Shown one piece after another: positions 1 through 8,280 of a stretch of 32,015 nt of DNA. Origin of the DNA: Nitrospirota bacterium (GTDB lineage Bacteria > Nitrospirota > Thermodesulfovibrionia > UBA6902); the NCBI GenBank assembly GCA_016222905.1, contig JACRPZ010000008.1:1-32015 (forward strand), in the 5' to 3' direction. Each line of letters opens with the position of its first letter. Position 1 is the first letter of the stretch. Position numbers and translations under genes: made by a program. The notes beneath the pieces were generated by a model that searched no databases, had not been told where the DNA came from, and worked only from the letters and a program-made list of their open reading frames with translations.

Positions 1-71
1 AAAAAATCGTAACAAGGCAAGAAAGTTTAAGTAAAAACAGGAAATAACGATAGACTTATAAAAACAGAAGA

Positions 72-89
72 CGGATTTTAAAAAATCCG
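72..89 (-). terminator. Possible intrinsic terminator after the TIR-STAND gene
   Basis: The arms cggatttt and aaaatccg form a perfect 8-bp inverted repeat around a 2-base centre, 21 bases past the stop codon of the minus-strand TIR-STAND gene. Read on the minus strand, a short T-run (GTTTTTATA) follows about six bases after the stem. The stem is AT-rich and the T-run is not immediately adjacent, so it may be only a weak terminator. Confidence 0.4.
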
Positions 90-110
90 GCATGGAAAAA
101 CTGAAAATCT

Positions 111-2555
111 CTAAATGACTTTTTCAGGAGTCTCAATTTGAAGGTTTTTATTGTACCACATTAACATTCCATGCTTTAATAAAAATGAGGCTGGCGTATT
201 TTCTTTATTGCAGACCTTCTCTATAATTACTGTCAGTTTATTAGAGCCTAAAGATTTCACAATTTTATCAATAAAACCATACACAACAAAGAAATTCATA
301 TTCCAGAATATAATTTTGGACAATTTATCTAACTTTTCTCGACTCAGAGGTCTTGGCTTTTGTTGGTGCTCCTCATTCTTTTTTTCATTATCTTCAATAA
401 TCTTATTTAATCTTTCCGAAATAAATTTAACAAACTCCTGCTGTTCGTCTTCATTTTTTATAAGTTCAAAAAATGATGTTAAAATTCGCAAGTGAACTTT
501 TATAGCTTCTTCGAATATAAATTCAAGTCTTGATTTTTCCAATGATCCAGCACGATTTTTTACTATGTGTCCCATAACCTCAACCGTTTTAATGCTTCTT
601 CTCAATTCCATTGCCAAATTATGTTCACTGTCTCCTTCTTGAGCAATGTTACTTTTTACATCTCCTTTGATTTCTTCATTCATATCTTGAGTTGCTAACC
701 TAGTAGCTCTTTCTTTTTCTGCTGTCGTATCCGTTGGTGGTAAAACTGCCTTAACTATAATATCTACCTGTTTATCAAAAAAACTAAGATCTTCTTTGCT
801 CAATGTTGCAGGTTTATATTTATCAAATAAGCTTGAAGCGTTAAGAATAACTTCATCTAAAATATAGTCATTCTTGGAGTGGTGAGATATAAAAATGGCA
901 ATATAAGCATTTTCGTCTTTATGGAGATTGTTTATAATGAAATTTATAATTTTCTTATTATGCTCAACGTGTTCAGCAAGATACTTTGCGACAAAAAAAT
1001 AATAAAGGTATGGATAGCAGAAACTGTAATTATTAAAACTGTCTAATGCAATTATTTGTGTTTGCTGTAAGTTCTTTAATAGGGTTTCTTTCTTTATAGG
1101 GAAATTATACTTATCAAAATATATCTTCATGAAGGAATTGAATTCATCTATTGAAAGCTCATTCTTCTTTTCTGTATAAAAAAAGAATGCAAACTCCGTA
1201 AGAAAGTTGATATACGTATCTATTTCATCATTTTTCACTCCTTGTTTTCTTAAATACATGTATATAAGAGCTTGATAACAATAGCCTTGTGAAGTAATTT
1301 CTTGCTCAAGTGGTCTTTCAAATGTTTCATAAATACTAATAACAGATAGAATAAAAAAAGGATATGCGGGCATAATGCCACTACCAAAAACCTTGCCTAA
1401 TGCGGCATTAACTAATTCTGTTTTATGATCAATATGTTTGTATATTTCATTTGTATTACGATTACCATCGTACTTTCTATCTGACAGGTGTGTCCATTTA
1501 GTAATCAATTGATTTCTTAATGATGGGATAAATTCCTTTATTTTAAAGCGAGTAAAAGACTTGATAATATTTTCGTCTTTGAAATTTAGGCTAAAAATAT
1601 CATCAACAATAATAATCTGATGACCATATGAGGACAAATCAAGTATATGTCTTTCCTTGTTTTTAGCAAAGTGGAAATCATCCATAATTGGAACTATCCT
1701 TTGCCTATCAATTTCTTCTATTGAAATTGTTTCGTATTGTTCTTTATATGCTTTTGATATTTTATTTTCTATCTTTCCTTCTTGATTGGCTTTGACAGAA
1801 ATATAAACGGGAACATAGTTTTTCTCTCGCAACTCTATAAATATTTTCTTACATAAGGTTGTTTTCCCTGACTGATCTTCTCCCGCTATAAGAATCTTTG
1901 GATAATCACAGAAACCATCTATTAATTTCTCAGAGCTATCCTTTTTCTCGTATTCTCCTAAATCATCATATTTTGCTAATACAGGATAAACAAAGATGTC
2001 CTCTAAAAGAACTTTATCTTTTTGAGAATGGGCTTTAGTTAATAATTCTGTATTTTGCAGAAAAGATAAAAACTGTTCTTTAATGTTTAGTTGTTTGATT
2101 TTAATCTCTTTTTCAATTACATCTTTCAGCCCATTATATACACTATTCCAGGCGTCGTTGGCATCTGTAAATTCTGAAATCGGCTTTCCGTCAGTAGGTA
2201 GAACCAACAATGAAGATAGCTCTTTATCATCTAACCACCCACATTTAGATAAAATAACTGGAACAACCGCAATTCCTTTCTTTTTCTTTAATTCTAAAGC
2301 ATTCTTTTTTTCATTCATACAAGCAGTTGATGAAAGGAAGTTTGCTGAGATAAACAGGCAAACGATGTCTGCTTTTTCCAATTTATTATCTATGTCGTCT
2401 CGATAGTCATAACCTGCTACTATTTTTCGGTCATACCAGTCCTCTATTAAACCATTGGTTTTTAATGGCGCAATATGGATTCTAAAATTATTAATATGTG
2501 CTTCGTCTAAATGCGAATAACTAATAAAAAGTTTTAATTTTTCATTTTGTTTCAT
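111..2555 (-). CDS. TIR domain-STAND NTPase, probable NLR-like immune protein
   Basis: An 814-residue protein with an N-terminal TIR domain (about residues 5-150). The first strand reads KLKLFISYSH, and SSTACMNEKK carries Glu82 at the position expected for the NAD-cleaving glutamate. A P-loop NTPase module follows: Walker A GEDQSGKTT at 225-233, and a Walker B-like VPIMDDF around 288-294, with a second acidic strand IIIVDDI near 314. The remaining ~450 residues look helical and have no recognised repeat. The architecture matches TIR-STAND proteins known as phage sensors that deplete NAD+ when activated; that role is inferred here. The ATG start follows an AGGGGA ribosome-binding site. The gene is AT-rich compared with the housekeeping genes beyond 3.7 kb, which suggests horizontal transfer. 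It lies 197 bp downstream of a second TIR gene on the same strand, so the two may act together. Which ligand it senses cannot be told from sequence. Confidence 0.85.
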   Translation of the reverse strand: MKQNEKLKLFISYSHLDEAHINNFRIHIAPLKTNGLIEDWYDRKIVAGYDYRDDIDNKLEKADIVCLFISANFLSSTACMNEKKNALELKKKKGIAVVPVILSKCGWLDDKELSSLLVLPTDGKPISEFTDANDAWNSVYNGLKDVIEKEIKIKQLNIKEQFLSFLQNTELLTKAHSQKDKVLLEDIFVYPVLAKYDDLGEYEKKDSSEKLIDGFCDYPKILIAGEDQSGKTTLCKKIFIELREKNYVPVYISVKANQEGKIENKISKAYKEQYETISIEEIDRQRIVPIMDDFHFAKNKERHILDLSSYGHQIIIVDDIFSLNFKDENIIKSFTRFKIKEFIPSLRNQLITKWTHLSDRKYDGNRNTNEIYKHIDHKTELVNAALGKVFGSGIMPAYPFFILSVISIYETFERPLEQEITSQGYCYQALIYMYLRKQGVKNDEIDTYINFLTEFAFFFYTEKKNELSIDEFNSFMKIYFDKYNFPIKKETLLKNLQQTQIIALDSFNNYSFCYPYLYYFFVAKYLAEHVEHNKKIINFIINNLHKDENAYIAIFISHHSKNDYILDEVILNASSLFDKYKPATLSKEDLSFFDKQVDIIVKAVLPPTDTTAEKERATRLATQDMNEEIKGDVKSNIAQEGDSEHNLAMELRRSIKTVEVMGHIVKNRAGSLEKSRLEFIFEEAIKVHLRILTSFFELIKNEDEQQEFVKFISERLNKIIEDNEKKNEEHQQKPRPLSREKLDKLSKIIFWNMNFFVVYGFIDKIVKSLGSNKLTVIIEKVCNKENTPASFLLKHGMLMWYNKNLQIETPEKVI

Positions 2556-2752
2556 AATATATTCCCCTATTTCTATTTTTACAGTGAACCCATCAATTTT
2601 AGAAAGAATATGTTACACATGACGCTCAGCGAATCTACCCACTGCAGCTTATCAAAAAGCAAAACAACAATTTATAAACCTCAAACAATTACTGGCTAAA
2701 AAATGCCGCGTAGTTCTATTTCACTGCACTAACGTGTTATGTCCCAGTTTGT

Positions 2753-3553
2753 CTATTCATTCAAAATAAAGCTATCTAGTTTATTTAAAGCATTTAATAA
2801 TGCCATTGCGGAAGATATTGTAATATCAGTACCCACTCCATGACCAACAGCTATTTTTTTGCCTTGCATAAGAGTTACAAAAACTTGACCGAGTTCATGA
2901 TCTCCTATAGTCATTTCTCTTACTTTATACTTCAACAGCTTACTATTAGATTTTGATATTTTCTGAATTGCCTTATAAGTGGCATCTATAGGACCATCAC
3001 CGACTGAAGTCGCTGTTCGTAATTTATCTCTAACTTTTATCTTAACAGTTGTCTTAGGCATTTCATGTGTACCAGTTGTAACACTCATATTTATGAGTTT
3101 GTACGTTACGGGATAATCTATCTTGTCATCGACATAGCCAAGTTTCTCACAGACCAAGTCAGCAACGTTTTCTATTGATTGGTTTCTTAAATCTATATAG
3201 CCAATGGTACTTGCTAATCCAGGGAGAATTGTATCATCAAGGCGCACTGGCAGGATATACTCTTGTGTTATTTCTTGAAGAGCACGCTCTTGGGCGCTTC
3301 TTAATTCATGATTAGTCCAAAGTTTTCTTGCGTAGGAATCTGAAATAATTATAATGCAATAACGTGCACTTGATTTGTAAATAGTGGAAAGATGCTGATA
3401 AAGGTCCTTACCCCAAAGTTGAGCTTTTAAATTTTCATCAAAGAAAACATCAACCCCTTTTTTCTCCAAACAACTTGCAATTGATCGTGCATACTTACGA
3501 TCTTCTCCAGCAAATGATATAACTACGTCATAAGTATAATTAAGATTTTTCAA
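2753..3553 (-). CDS. TIR domain fused to a LeuA-type allosteric dimer domain
   Basis: A 266-residue two-domain protein. Residues 7-140 are a TIR domain: YDVVISFAGEDR opens it, and WTNHELRSA places Glu83 where TIR NADases have their catalytic glutamate. Residues 149-262 match the C-terminal regulatory (LeuA dimer) domain of 2-isopropylmalate/citramalate synthases: SVGDGPIDATYKAI at 183-196, LLKYKV at 206-211, LGQVFVTL at 221-228, and GHGVGTDITISSAMALLNAL at 237-256. In LeuA this domain dimerises and binds the feedback amino acid. The catalytic TIM barrel is absent, so this is not a biosynthetic enzyme. The inferred role is a TIR NADase gated by a small-molecule sensor. The only in-frame start is TTG at 3553, since a TAG lies three codons upstream. 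No strong ribosome-binding site is visible. The gene precedes the TIR-STAND gene on the same strand. Domain calls are firm; ligand and function are unknown. Confidence 0.85.
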   Translation of the reverse strand: MKNLNYTYDVVISFAGEDRKYARSIASCLEKKGVDVFFDENLKAQLWGKDLYQHLSTIYKSSARYCIIIISDSYARKLWTNHELRSAQERALQEITQEYILPVRLDDTILPGLASTIGYIDLRNQSIENVADLVCEKLGYVDDKIDYPVTYKLINMSVTTGTHEMPKTTVKIKVRDKLRTATSVGDGPIDATYKAIQKISKSNSKLLKYKVREMTIGDHELGQVFVTLMQGKKIAVGHGVGTDITISSAMALLNALNKLDSFILNE

Positions 3554-3705
3554 GTTTATCTAATTTATCAAGTCTTGGATGCAATCAATAAACTATACGT
3601 AATAATATACAATTTTATAGACATAACTTTCTGGAGCATGTAGTTGGTGATAGCCAGTTTTTAGATAGCCATAAACCGACCTAATAATATTACCTTTGAG
3701 ACTCT

Positions 3706-5823
3706 TCAAATATCCCTCAACCTAATCTCAAACCCAAACTTCCCTCTTTTATCCCCAGGAATAAAAATAAACGTTGTCCCCTGATATATCTTCTCAATAC
3801 CACCTTCTGAGAGCGAGACAGTCTCAACAGGGAAATGCCACAGGTCAATCGCCGCGTCAAAATCAAAAGTGATGGATACGCCTAGGTATTCATCCTTAAT
3901 GGAGAATGAACGAATCCCCTTACATTCACGGGCTGTGTTTATTGCATAAGGCGCGGACTTCTTTCTTCCGACTAATGTATCAGGGTCAATTGTGATTGTG
4001 GGATAAGGAGAACCCAGAAGCGAGATGTTAAATTCCGTGCAGAAAAATACACCCTCAGGAGAGTTAACATCATACTCCACTCTTATGGAAGGACGGTTAT
4101 CGCTTATGGATATCTTCTTTTTAACAAAAGCAGACGTGCAGAGAACTGTTCCCTCGCTATCAAATTCAGCGGTAAGCAATTTTTTGCTCTTCGCGGTCTT
4201 GACGGCATAAGGCTTCCCCATCTGGTCCCATAGTTCCTGATGAAGCCCATCTTTAAATTGAGCAAAGGTCGTATTCTCAGGAAGGAAGTGATCGATCAGA
4301 GAAGCCTTGCGGCATGGATCAAATATAAGATCGGCTGTTATGCTCTTGTCTTTAAGCTTGATGCTGTCATGTATCGTGCCTGTATCCTGACTATCTATAG
4401 CGCTTAATATTTTTTTATGGTACGGCTCATGCCTTCTACTTAATGTATCCAGTATGTTGACCGCTTTACTCTTGTACGACATTTCACACAGATTGCCGCC
4501 TGCTTCACTAAAAAAGAGGCTTAAATATTTCGTGCTGACAAAGAGGTCATTGTAACCGTCTTTATCAATATCTCCCCTCTTTACTGTAAATGACGCAGGC
4601 GCAATAATATCTTCCGCCAGCTTTTCGGCTTTAAGCATATGCCTGTAAAGCGATGACCGGAGATGCGGCAGATATAAACCGCCGAAAATGCCGTGCCAGT
4701 ACGCGTCATTGCACTGTCCCTGCCAGAGTTCATTCAGCATAGTGCCGGCCTTCTTTATCCCTTTGTGACTCTTATCTGCGGCTTTAACTCTCCTGACCGC
4801 CTGATGGACCTTTCTGCTCACAAAGAACATCCTCTTGTGTATATGATTCGACTCAGGATATTTTGTGAAGAAATTCTTCCAAATACCTCCCCTGAGAAGA
4901 GACTGCGCCTTGCTGCTGCCGAATATCTTTTTCATCTCTTCAAGGTCGCTCTCATACTCTCTCGAGCCATCGGACATCATAGACCATTCCCCCATTTCCC
5001 TGTATGATGCGGTCGGAAGGTATATGCGTCCAAGAGGAGGGTTTTTTGAGATATACTCTTCATAGGTGGTTGTTTCAAGCCAGTCCGAGTTCGCCGCAAG
5101 CGCCTGAAAAAATTGCTCCAGCCAGCCGTCGGTGTAGACAAGCTTGTAAGTGCCGGGCCATATGCCGAACTTCTCGCCGTCATCAGCCATGCTTAGCATC
5201 ACCGGACCGGACTCTTCATACACCATCTTCAAATATGAGATAGCATCTTTTACTTCATGAAACGGGATCCTATAGCGCAACTCCTCGCTGCCCGGAAAAA
5301 TTTTGACTGTGGAGCCTCCGCTTTCAGTGATGTAATATCCGCGGAGCTCTTTCTCGTTCAGGCCCGTGAGTTTGAAGTGGTAATCGTCAACAGGCAGGTA
5401 GGAGACTCCGGCCCTGGCAAGATATTCAGGCATATCCGGCTCCCATACCCTCTCAGCCAGCCACATGCCTTTTGCCTGATACCCTAACTCATCTCTGATA
5501 AAACCGGTGAGTTTCCTGATCTGTCCTGTCCTGTCATTACCGGGAATGGAAGATAAGAGGGGCTCATAAAAACCGCCAGTCAGAAACTCCGCCCGGCGTT
5601 CTCTTGCAAGCGCCTTGAGAGAATCGAGGAACTCCTTGTGATTGGCTTTGATCCATGAAAGAAGGCTGCCTGAATAATGGAGCACAACTTTTATATCAGG
5701 ATGCCTCTCAAGAACTTTTAGAAACGGCAGATACGACTTCTGATATGCCTCTTCAAAGACATTATCAAAGTTTCCAACAGGCTGGTGATTGTGAAAGGCA
5801 AGTATGAGGCGCAGTTTATTCAT
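3706..5823 (-). CDS. GH57 4-alpha-glucanotransferase / alpha-amylase
   Basis: A 705-residue cytoplasmic glycoside hydrolase family 57 enzyme acting on alpha-1,4-glucans such as glycogen or maltodextrin. The N-terminal catalytic domain opens with the family motif FHNHQPVGNF. WLAERVWEPD supplies the nucleophile at Glu124, and MLSMADDGEKFG supplies the acid/base at Asp214. These positions agree within one residue with those of the Thermococcus 4-alpha-glucanotransferase (Glu123/Asp214). The C-terminal half (about 400-705) is the beta-sandwich found in the DUF1925/DUF1926-bearing branch, so glucanotransferase is more likely than pure amylase, though sequence alone does not separate them. There is no signal peptide. 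It is the last gene of the long minus-strand block, separated from mlaD by repeat DNA, and probably has its own promoter. GC content rises clearly here compared with the TIR genes downstream. Confidence 0.9.
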   Translation of the reverse strand: MNKLRLILAFHNHQPVGNFDNVFEEAYQKSYLPFLKVLERHPDIKVVLHYSGSLLSWIKANHKEFLDSLKALARERRAEFLTGGFYEPLLSSIPGNDRTGQIRKLTGFIRDELGYQAKGMWLAERVWEPDMPEYLARAGVSYLPVDDYHFKLTGLNEKELRGYYITESGGSTVKIFPGSEELRYRIPFHEVKDAISYLKMVYEESGPVMLSMADDGEKFGIWPGTYKLVYTDGWLEQFFQALAANSDWLETTTYEEYISKNPPLGRIYLPTASYREMGEWSMMSDGSREYESDLEEMKKIFGSSKAQSLLRGGIWKNFFTKYPESNHIHKRMFFVSRKVHQAVRRVKAADKSHKGIKKAGTMLNELWQGQCNDAYWHGIFGGLYLPHLRSSLYRHMLKAEKLAEDIIAPASFTVKRGDIDKDGYNDLFVSTKYLSLFFSEAGGNLCEMSYKSKAVNILDTLSRRHEPYHKKILSAIDSQDTGTIHDSIKLKDKSITADLIFDPCRKASLIDHFLPENTTFAQFKDGLHQELWDQMGKPYAVKTAKSKKLLTAEFDSEGTVLCTSAFVKKKISISDNRPSIRVEYDVNSPEGVFFCTEFNISLLGSPYPTITIDPDTLVGRKKSAPYAINTARECKGIRSFSIKDEYLGVSITFDFDAAIDLWHFPVETVSLSEGGIEKIYQGTTFIFIPGDKRGKFGFEIRLRDI

Positions 5824-5874
5824 AAATATTGGTTTGGAATTCCCTCTTTAATCTTGCTACAGGAGTTCCTGTAA

Positions 5875-5970
5875 TCCCCTCTCCCCTTGAGGGAGAGGGT
5901 TAGGGAGAGGGGGATAAGATGTCATTCCATTCACCCTCCCCTTAGTCCCCTCCCCTCAAGGGAGGGGAAC
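5875..5970. repeat. Inverted pair of GC-rich intergenic repeat units
   Basis: Two related units of about 38-41 bp lie in the mlaD-GH57 gap. Unit 1 (5875-5915) contains CTCCCCTTGAGGGAGAGGG followed by TTAGGGAGAGGGGG. Unit 2 (5932-5970) is a diverged copy in the opposite orientation (CCCTCCCCTTAGTCCCC, then TCCCCTCAAGGGAGGGG). Each unit folds on itself and the pair can fold together. The consensus resembles the CCCTCTCCC...GGGAGAGGG elements dispersed between genes in many proteobacterial-type genomes. Further along in the same gap, a short CCCTGC/GCAGGG stem lies at 5981-6001. Confidence 0.7.
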
Positions 5971-6091
5971 TTTTTGGATACCCTGCGGTCTTACAGCAGG
6001 GAAATACAATCTGTGTTAGTCTGTGGCCAACTGCTTTTTAAGGCAGCGATATATTCGGCAAACTCCCGAAGAGATATTTAAAATCTTCATC

Positions 6092-7513
6092 CTAATACTT
6101 AAGGCCTCCGCCTATATATAATCCCCTGCGGTCTTCATTCAAAAAATTATCAATGCCGCCGCTTATAAATAAATGTTTAAAGAGATTATAGTCCACGCCT
6201 ATCTTTGCGTGCGCGGTAGTTGTGTCCACTTCTTCGGCATTAAAGTCCCACAAGTTAAGGCTTACCATTCCCCTGTCATACGGAAATAAATAATCTGCGC
6301 CCATGCCGAATGTACTCTCTATCATGCCGATCCTCAGAACAAGATCTTTAAACCGTCTCGCAAACTGGGCGTTGAATTCAAATTTGTTCTCCACTTTTTC
6401 TTCATAAGAGTCAACGCCGTTTAATGTTGTATTGATCGTCTCAACCGACCCCTTCGGGTCATTTACAACGCCAAGCAGATAGTATCTGTCCCTATTAGGC
6501 TGCAAGGTCAGGTTAAAACTTTCCTTCCCTTTGGAATCTTTAAAGTTAAATTCAGTCCTTAAATCCATAAACATCCTGAGCCTCTCAACAGCATCCAGCG
6601 TCTTGCCGGCCCCTTCCGCAACCTTGCTGAGGGAGTCATAAAGTTTTTCATTTGCCAGCAGCTTGCCTAATGTCCCCTCTCCTGCGTCTATCTTCCTGGC
6701 AATACTATCAGCGCTCTTTGCGGCTGATCTGATATTCTCCATTCCTTCTTTTATGGTATTTCTGTTCTCCTCTATCAGCGCACTAAGTTCATTTGCTGCC
6801 TTACCAAGGTCATCTGCAAGCGTCGGTCCTTTATCTCCGAGGGCTTTTGACAGCCTGCTTAGATTGTCAATAAGTCCGGGGCCTTTATCACCTAACGCCT
6901 TTGAAAATTTTTCAAGGTCCCTCAGCGTATTGTGCAGGGGAACCCTCTCCTCATGTATGATATGCTCAAGCCCACTGGTTGCTGCTTCGAGGTTATTGAT
7001 GGTCTCGGCAAGAGACTTCCTTTCGGTATCTCCGAATATATCTTTAAATATCTCCGCCATATCCCCGATATCGGAAGCCGCGGATTTAAGCTCATTTGTG
7101 AGTTCATCAATATCCGTGGAAGGCATAACATTATTAATTTTGTCCCCGTCTTTCAGAAGCGAATTTTGAGAAGTTCCCTGGGATAACGCAAGATACTTGT
7201 CTCCCAGAAGCCCTGACATCCGAAGCGTAGCCTCTGCGTCGCTGTAGACCTTCACGTCAGGCTCTATTAAAAGCGTCAGTTCCGCTTTGCCGTCCTTCAA
7301 TATGATCTTTTCCACTGTTCCTGAATCAACGCCTGCGATCTTTATACGCGATTTCTCATCAAGCCCCTTTATATCATCGAAGTTTGCATATAGCCTGTAA
7401 CCTTTGTCCCATGTAAAAGGCAGGCTCCCGACCTTAAATGTCATGTAAGACAGGATAAGAACTACAATAATTGCAAATACACCTACTTTAAGTTCAGGGG
7501 ACAAGTTTTTCAT
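6092..7513 (-). CDS. mlaD: MCE-family lipid-transport protein with beta-rich C-terminal extension
   Basis: A 473-residue MlaD-like subunit of the Mla phospholipid transporter. One N-terminal membrane helix (about residues 9-27) is followed by an MCE domain (about 38-115: NFDDIKGLDEKSRIKIAGV and SGLLGDKYLAL). A long helical stretch (about 135-310) contains the duplicated segment SKALGDKGP, spaced 23 residues apart, and probably oligomerises. Residues about 320-473 are unusual for E. coli-type MlaD (about 180 residues): a run of amphipathic beta strands (LRTEFNF, FNLTLQP, YYLLGVV, FEFNAQF) ending in GLYIGGGLKY with a terminal aromatic, like the last strand of an outer-membrane barrel. Long MCE proteins with such tails occur in deltaproteobacterial-type genomes. 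The start overlaps mlaF by 4 nt (ATGA), so the two are translationally coupled. A trans-envelope reach is inferred. Confidence 0.85.
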   Translation of the reverse strand: MKNLSPELKVGVFAIIVVLILSYMTFKVGSLPFTWDKGYRLYANFDDIKGLDEKSRIKIAGVDSGTVEKIILKDGKAELTLLIEPDVKVYSDAEATLRMSGLLGDKYLALSQGTSQNSLLKDGDKINNVMPSTDIDELTNELKSAASDIGDMAEIFKDIFGDTERKSLAETINNLEAATSGLEHIIHEERVPLHNTLRDLEKFSKALGDKGPGLIDNLSRLSKALGDKGPTLADDLGKAANELSALIEENRNTIKEGMENIRSAAKSADSIARKIDAGEGTLGKLLANEKLYDSLSKVAEGAGKTLDAVERLRMFMDLRTEFNFKDSKGKESFNLTLQPNRDRYYLLGVVNDPKGSVETINTTLNGVDSYEEKVENKFEFNAQFARRFKDLVLRIGMIESTFGMGADYLFPYDRGMVSLNLWDFNAEEVDTTTAHAKIGVDYNLFKHLFISGGIDNFLNEDRRGLYIGGGLKY

Positions 7514-8268
7514 CTTTTTATGCCTTCCAAGGTTATCGGGCCTTCAGCGCTGCCTTCAATAAACTGCCTGACCACAGGATCTGAGGTATTTTTTATCTCC
7601 TCAGACGATCCTCTCTCAATTATAAGTCCATTATAAAGCATGGCAATTGTATCTGCAATCTTAAAGGCGCTCTTCATGTCGTGTGTAATTGCAATGGAGG
7701 TTATATTCAGCCTCTCTCTCATCTCAATTATAAGTTCATTTATGGCATCCGCCATTATAGGGTCCAGGCCGGTCGTGGGTTCATCGTAAAGAAGTATCTG
7801 AGGCTCCATGGCGATCGCCCTTGCAAGTCCAACCCTCTTTCTCATTCCTCCAGAGAGTTCAGAAGGCATCTCATCTTCAACGCCGACAAGCCCAACCATC
7901 CTGAGCTTCTCCACCGCAATATCTTTTATCTCTTTATTTTTAAAATCCGTATGCCGTTTCAGGCCGAATCCGACATTCTCCCACACTGACATTGAATCAA
8001 AGAGCGCAGATGACTGAAAAAGCATTCCGAATTTTTTCCTTACTTCATTCAGGCCGTCTTCATCAAGCTGCGAAAGTACGTCTGAGTCAACTATCACTTC
8101 TCCTTCATCAGGTTTTGTAAGTCCGATTATATGCTTCAAAAGCACGCTCTTGCCTGAGCCGCTTCCGCCTATGACAACAAGGCTTTCCCCCTTTTTAATG
8201 TCAAGGTTGACCCCGCGTAAAACATGATTTCCGCCATAAGATTTATGTATGTTCTTTAATTCGATCAT
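7510..8268 (-). CDS. mlaF: Mla/MCE ABC transporter ATP-binding protein
   Basis: A 252-residue ABC ATPase powering phospholipid movement between the membranes. Visible motifs are Walker A GGSGSGKS at 34-41, Q-loop LFQSSALFD near 83-91, signature LSGGMRKRVGLAR from 138, Walker B ILLYDEPTTGLDP at 158-170 with catalytic Glu163, and H-loop AITHDM. The FQ-SSALFDSM-VWENV and SGGM-KRVGLARA forms are typical of MlaF/Ttg2A rather than of importer ATPases. It lies 12 nt downstream of mlaE and overlaps mlaD, so the gene order is mlaE-mlaF-mlaD. No mlaB (STAS) or mlaC gene is seen nearby. Confidence 0.93.
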   Translation of the reverse strand: MIELKNIHKSYGGNHVLRGVNLDIKKGESLVVIGGSGSGKSVLLKHIIGLTKPDEGEVIVDSDVLSQLDEDGLNEVRKKFGMLFQSSALFDSMSVWENVGFGLKRHTDFKNKEIKDIAVEKLRMVGLVGVEDEMPSELSGGMRKRVGLARAIAMEPQILLYDEPTTGLDPIMADAINELIIEMRERLNITSIAITHDMKSAFKIADTIAMLYNGLIIERGSSEEIKNTSDPVVRQFIEGSAEGPITLEGIKR

Positions 8269-8280
8269 ATAAGCCCTTAT

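Noticed and set aside
2728-2745. Integron attC-like end (CACTAACGTGTTATGTCC) between the TIR genes
   Set aside because: The GTTATGT core is suggestive, but no matching partner core or paired L boxes were found within the preceding 150 bases, and there is no integrase in the window.
2753-3553. Fragment of a leucine-biosynthesis leuA gene
   Set aside because: The N-terminal part is a complete TIR domain in frame with the LeuA-type domain, there is no trace of the TIM-barrel part, and no leu genes are nearby.
4025-5487. Several ORFs of 60-104 codons opposite or within the GH57 gene
   Set aside because: They lie in other frames of a well-conserved enzyme with intact catalytic motifs, have no ribosome-binding sites and resemble no family.
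6663-7186. Plus-strand ORF of 168 codons opposite mlaD
   Set aside because: Serine/leucine/proline-rich translation is the expected antisense of the helical mlaD stalk, and no start signal is present.
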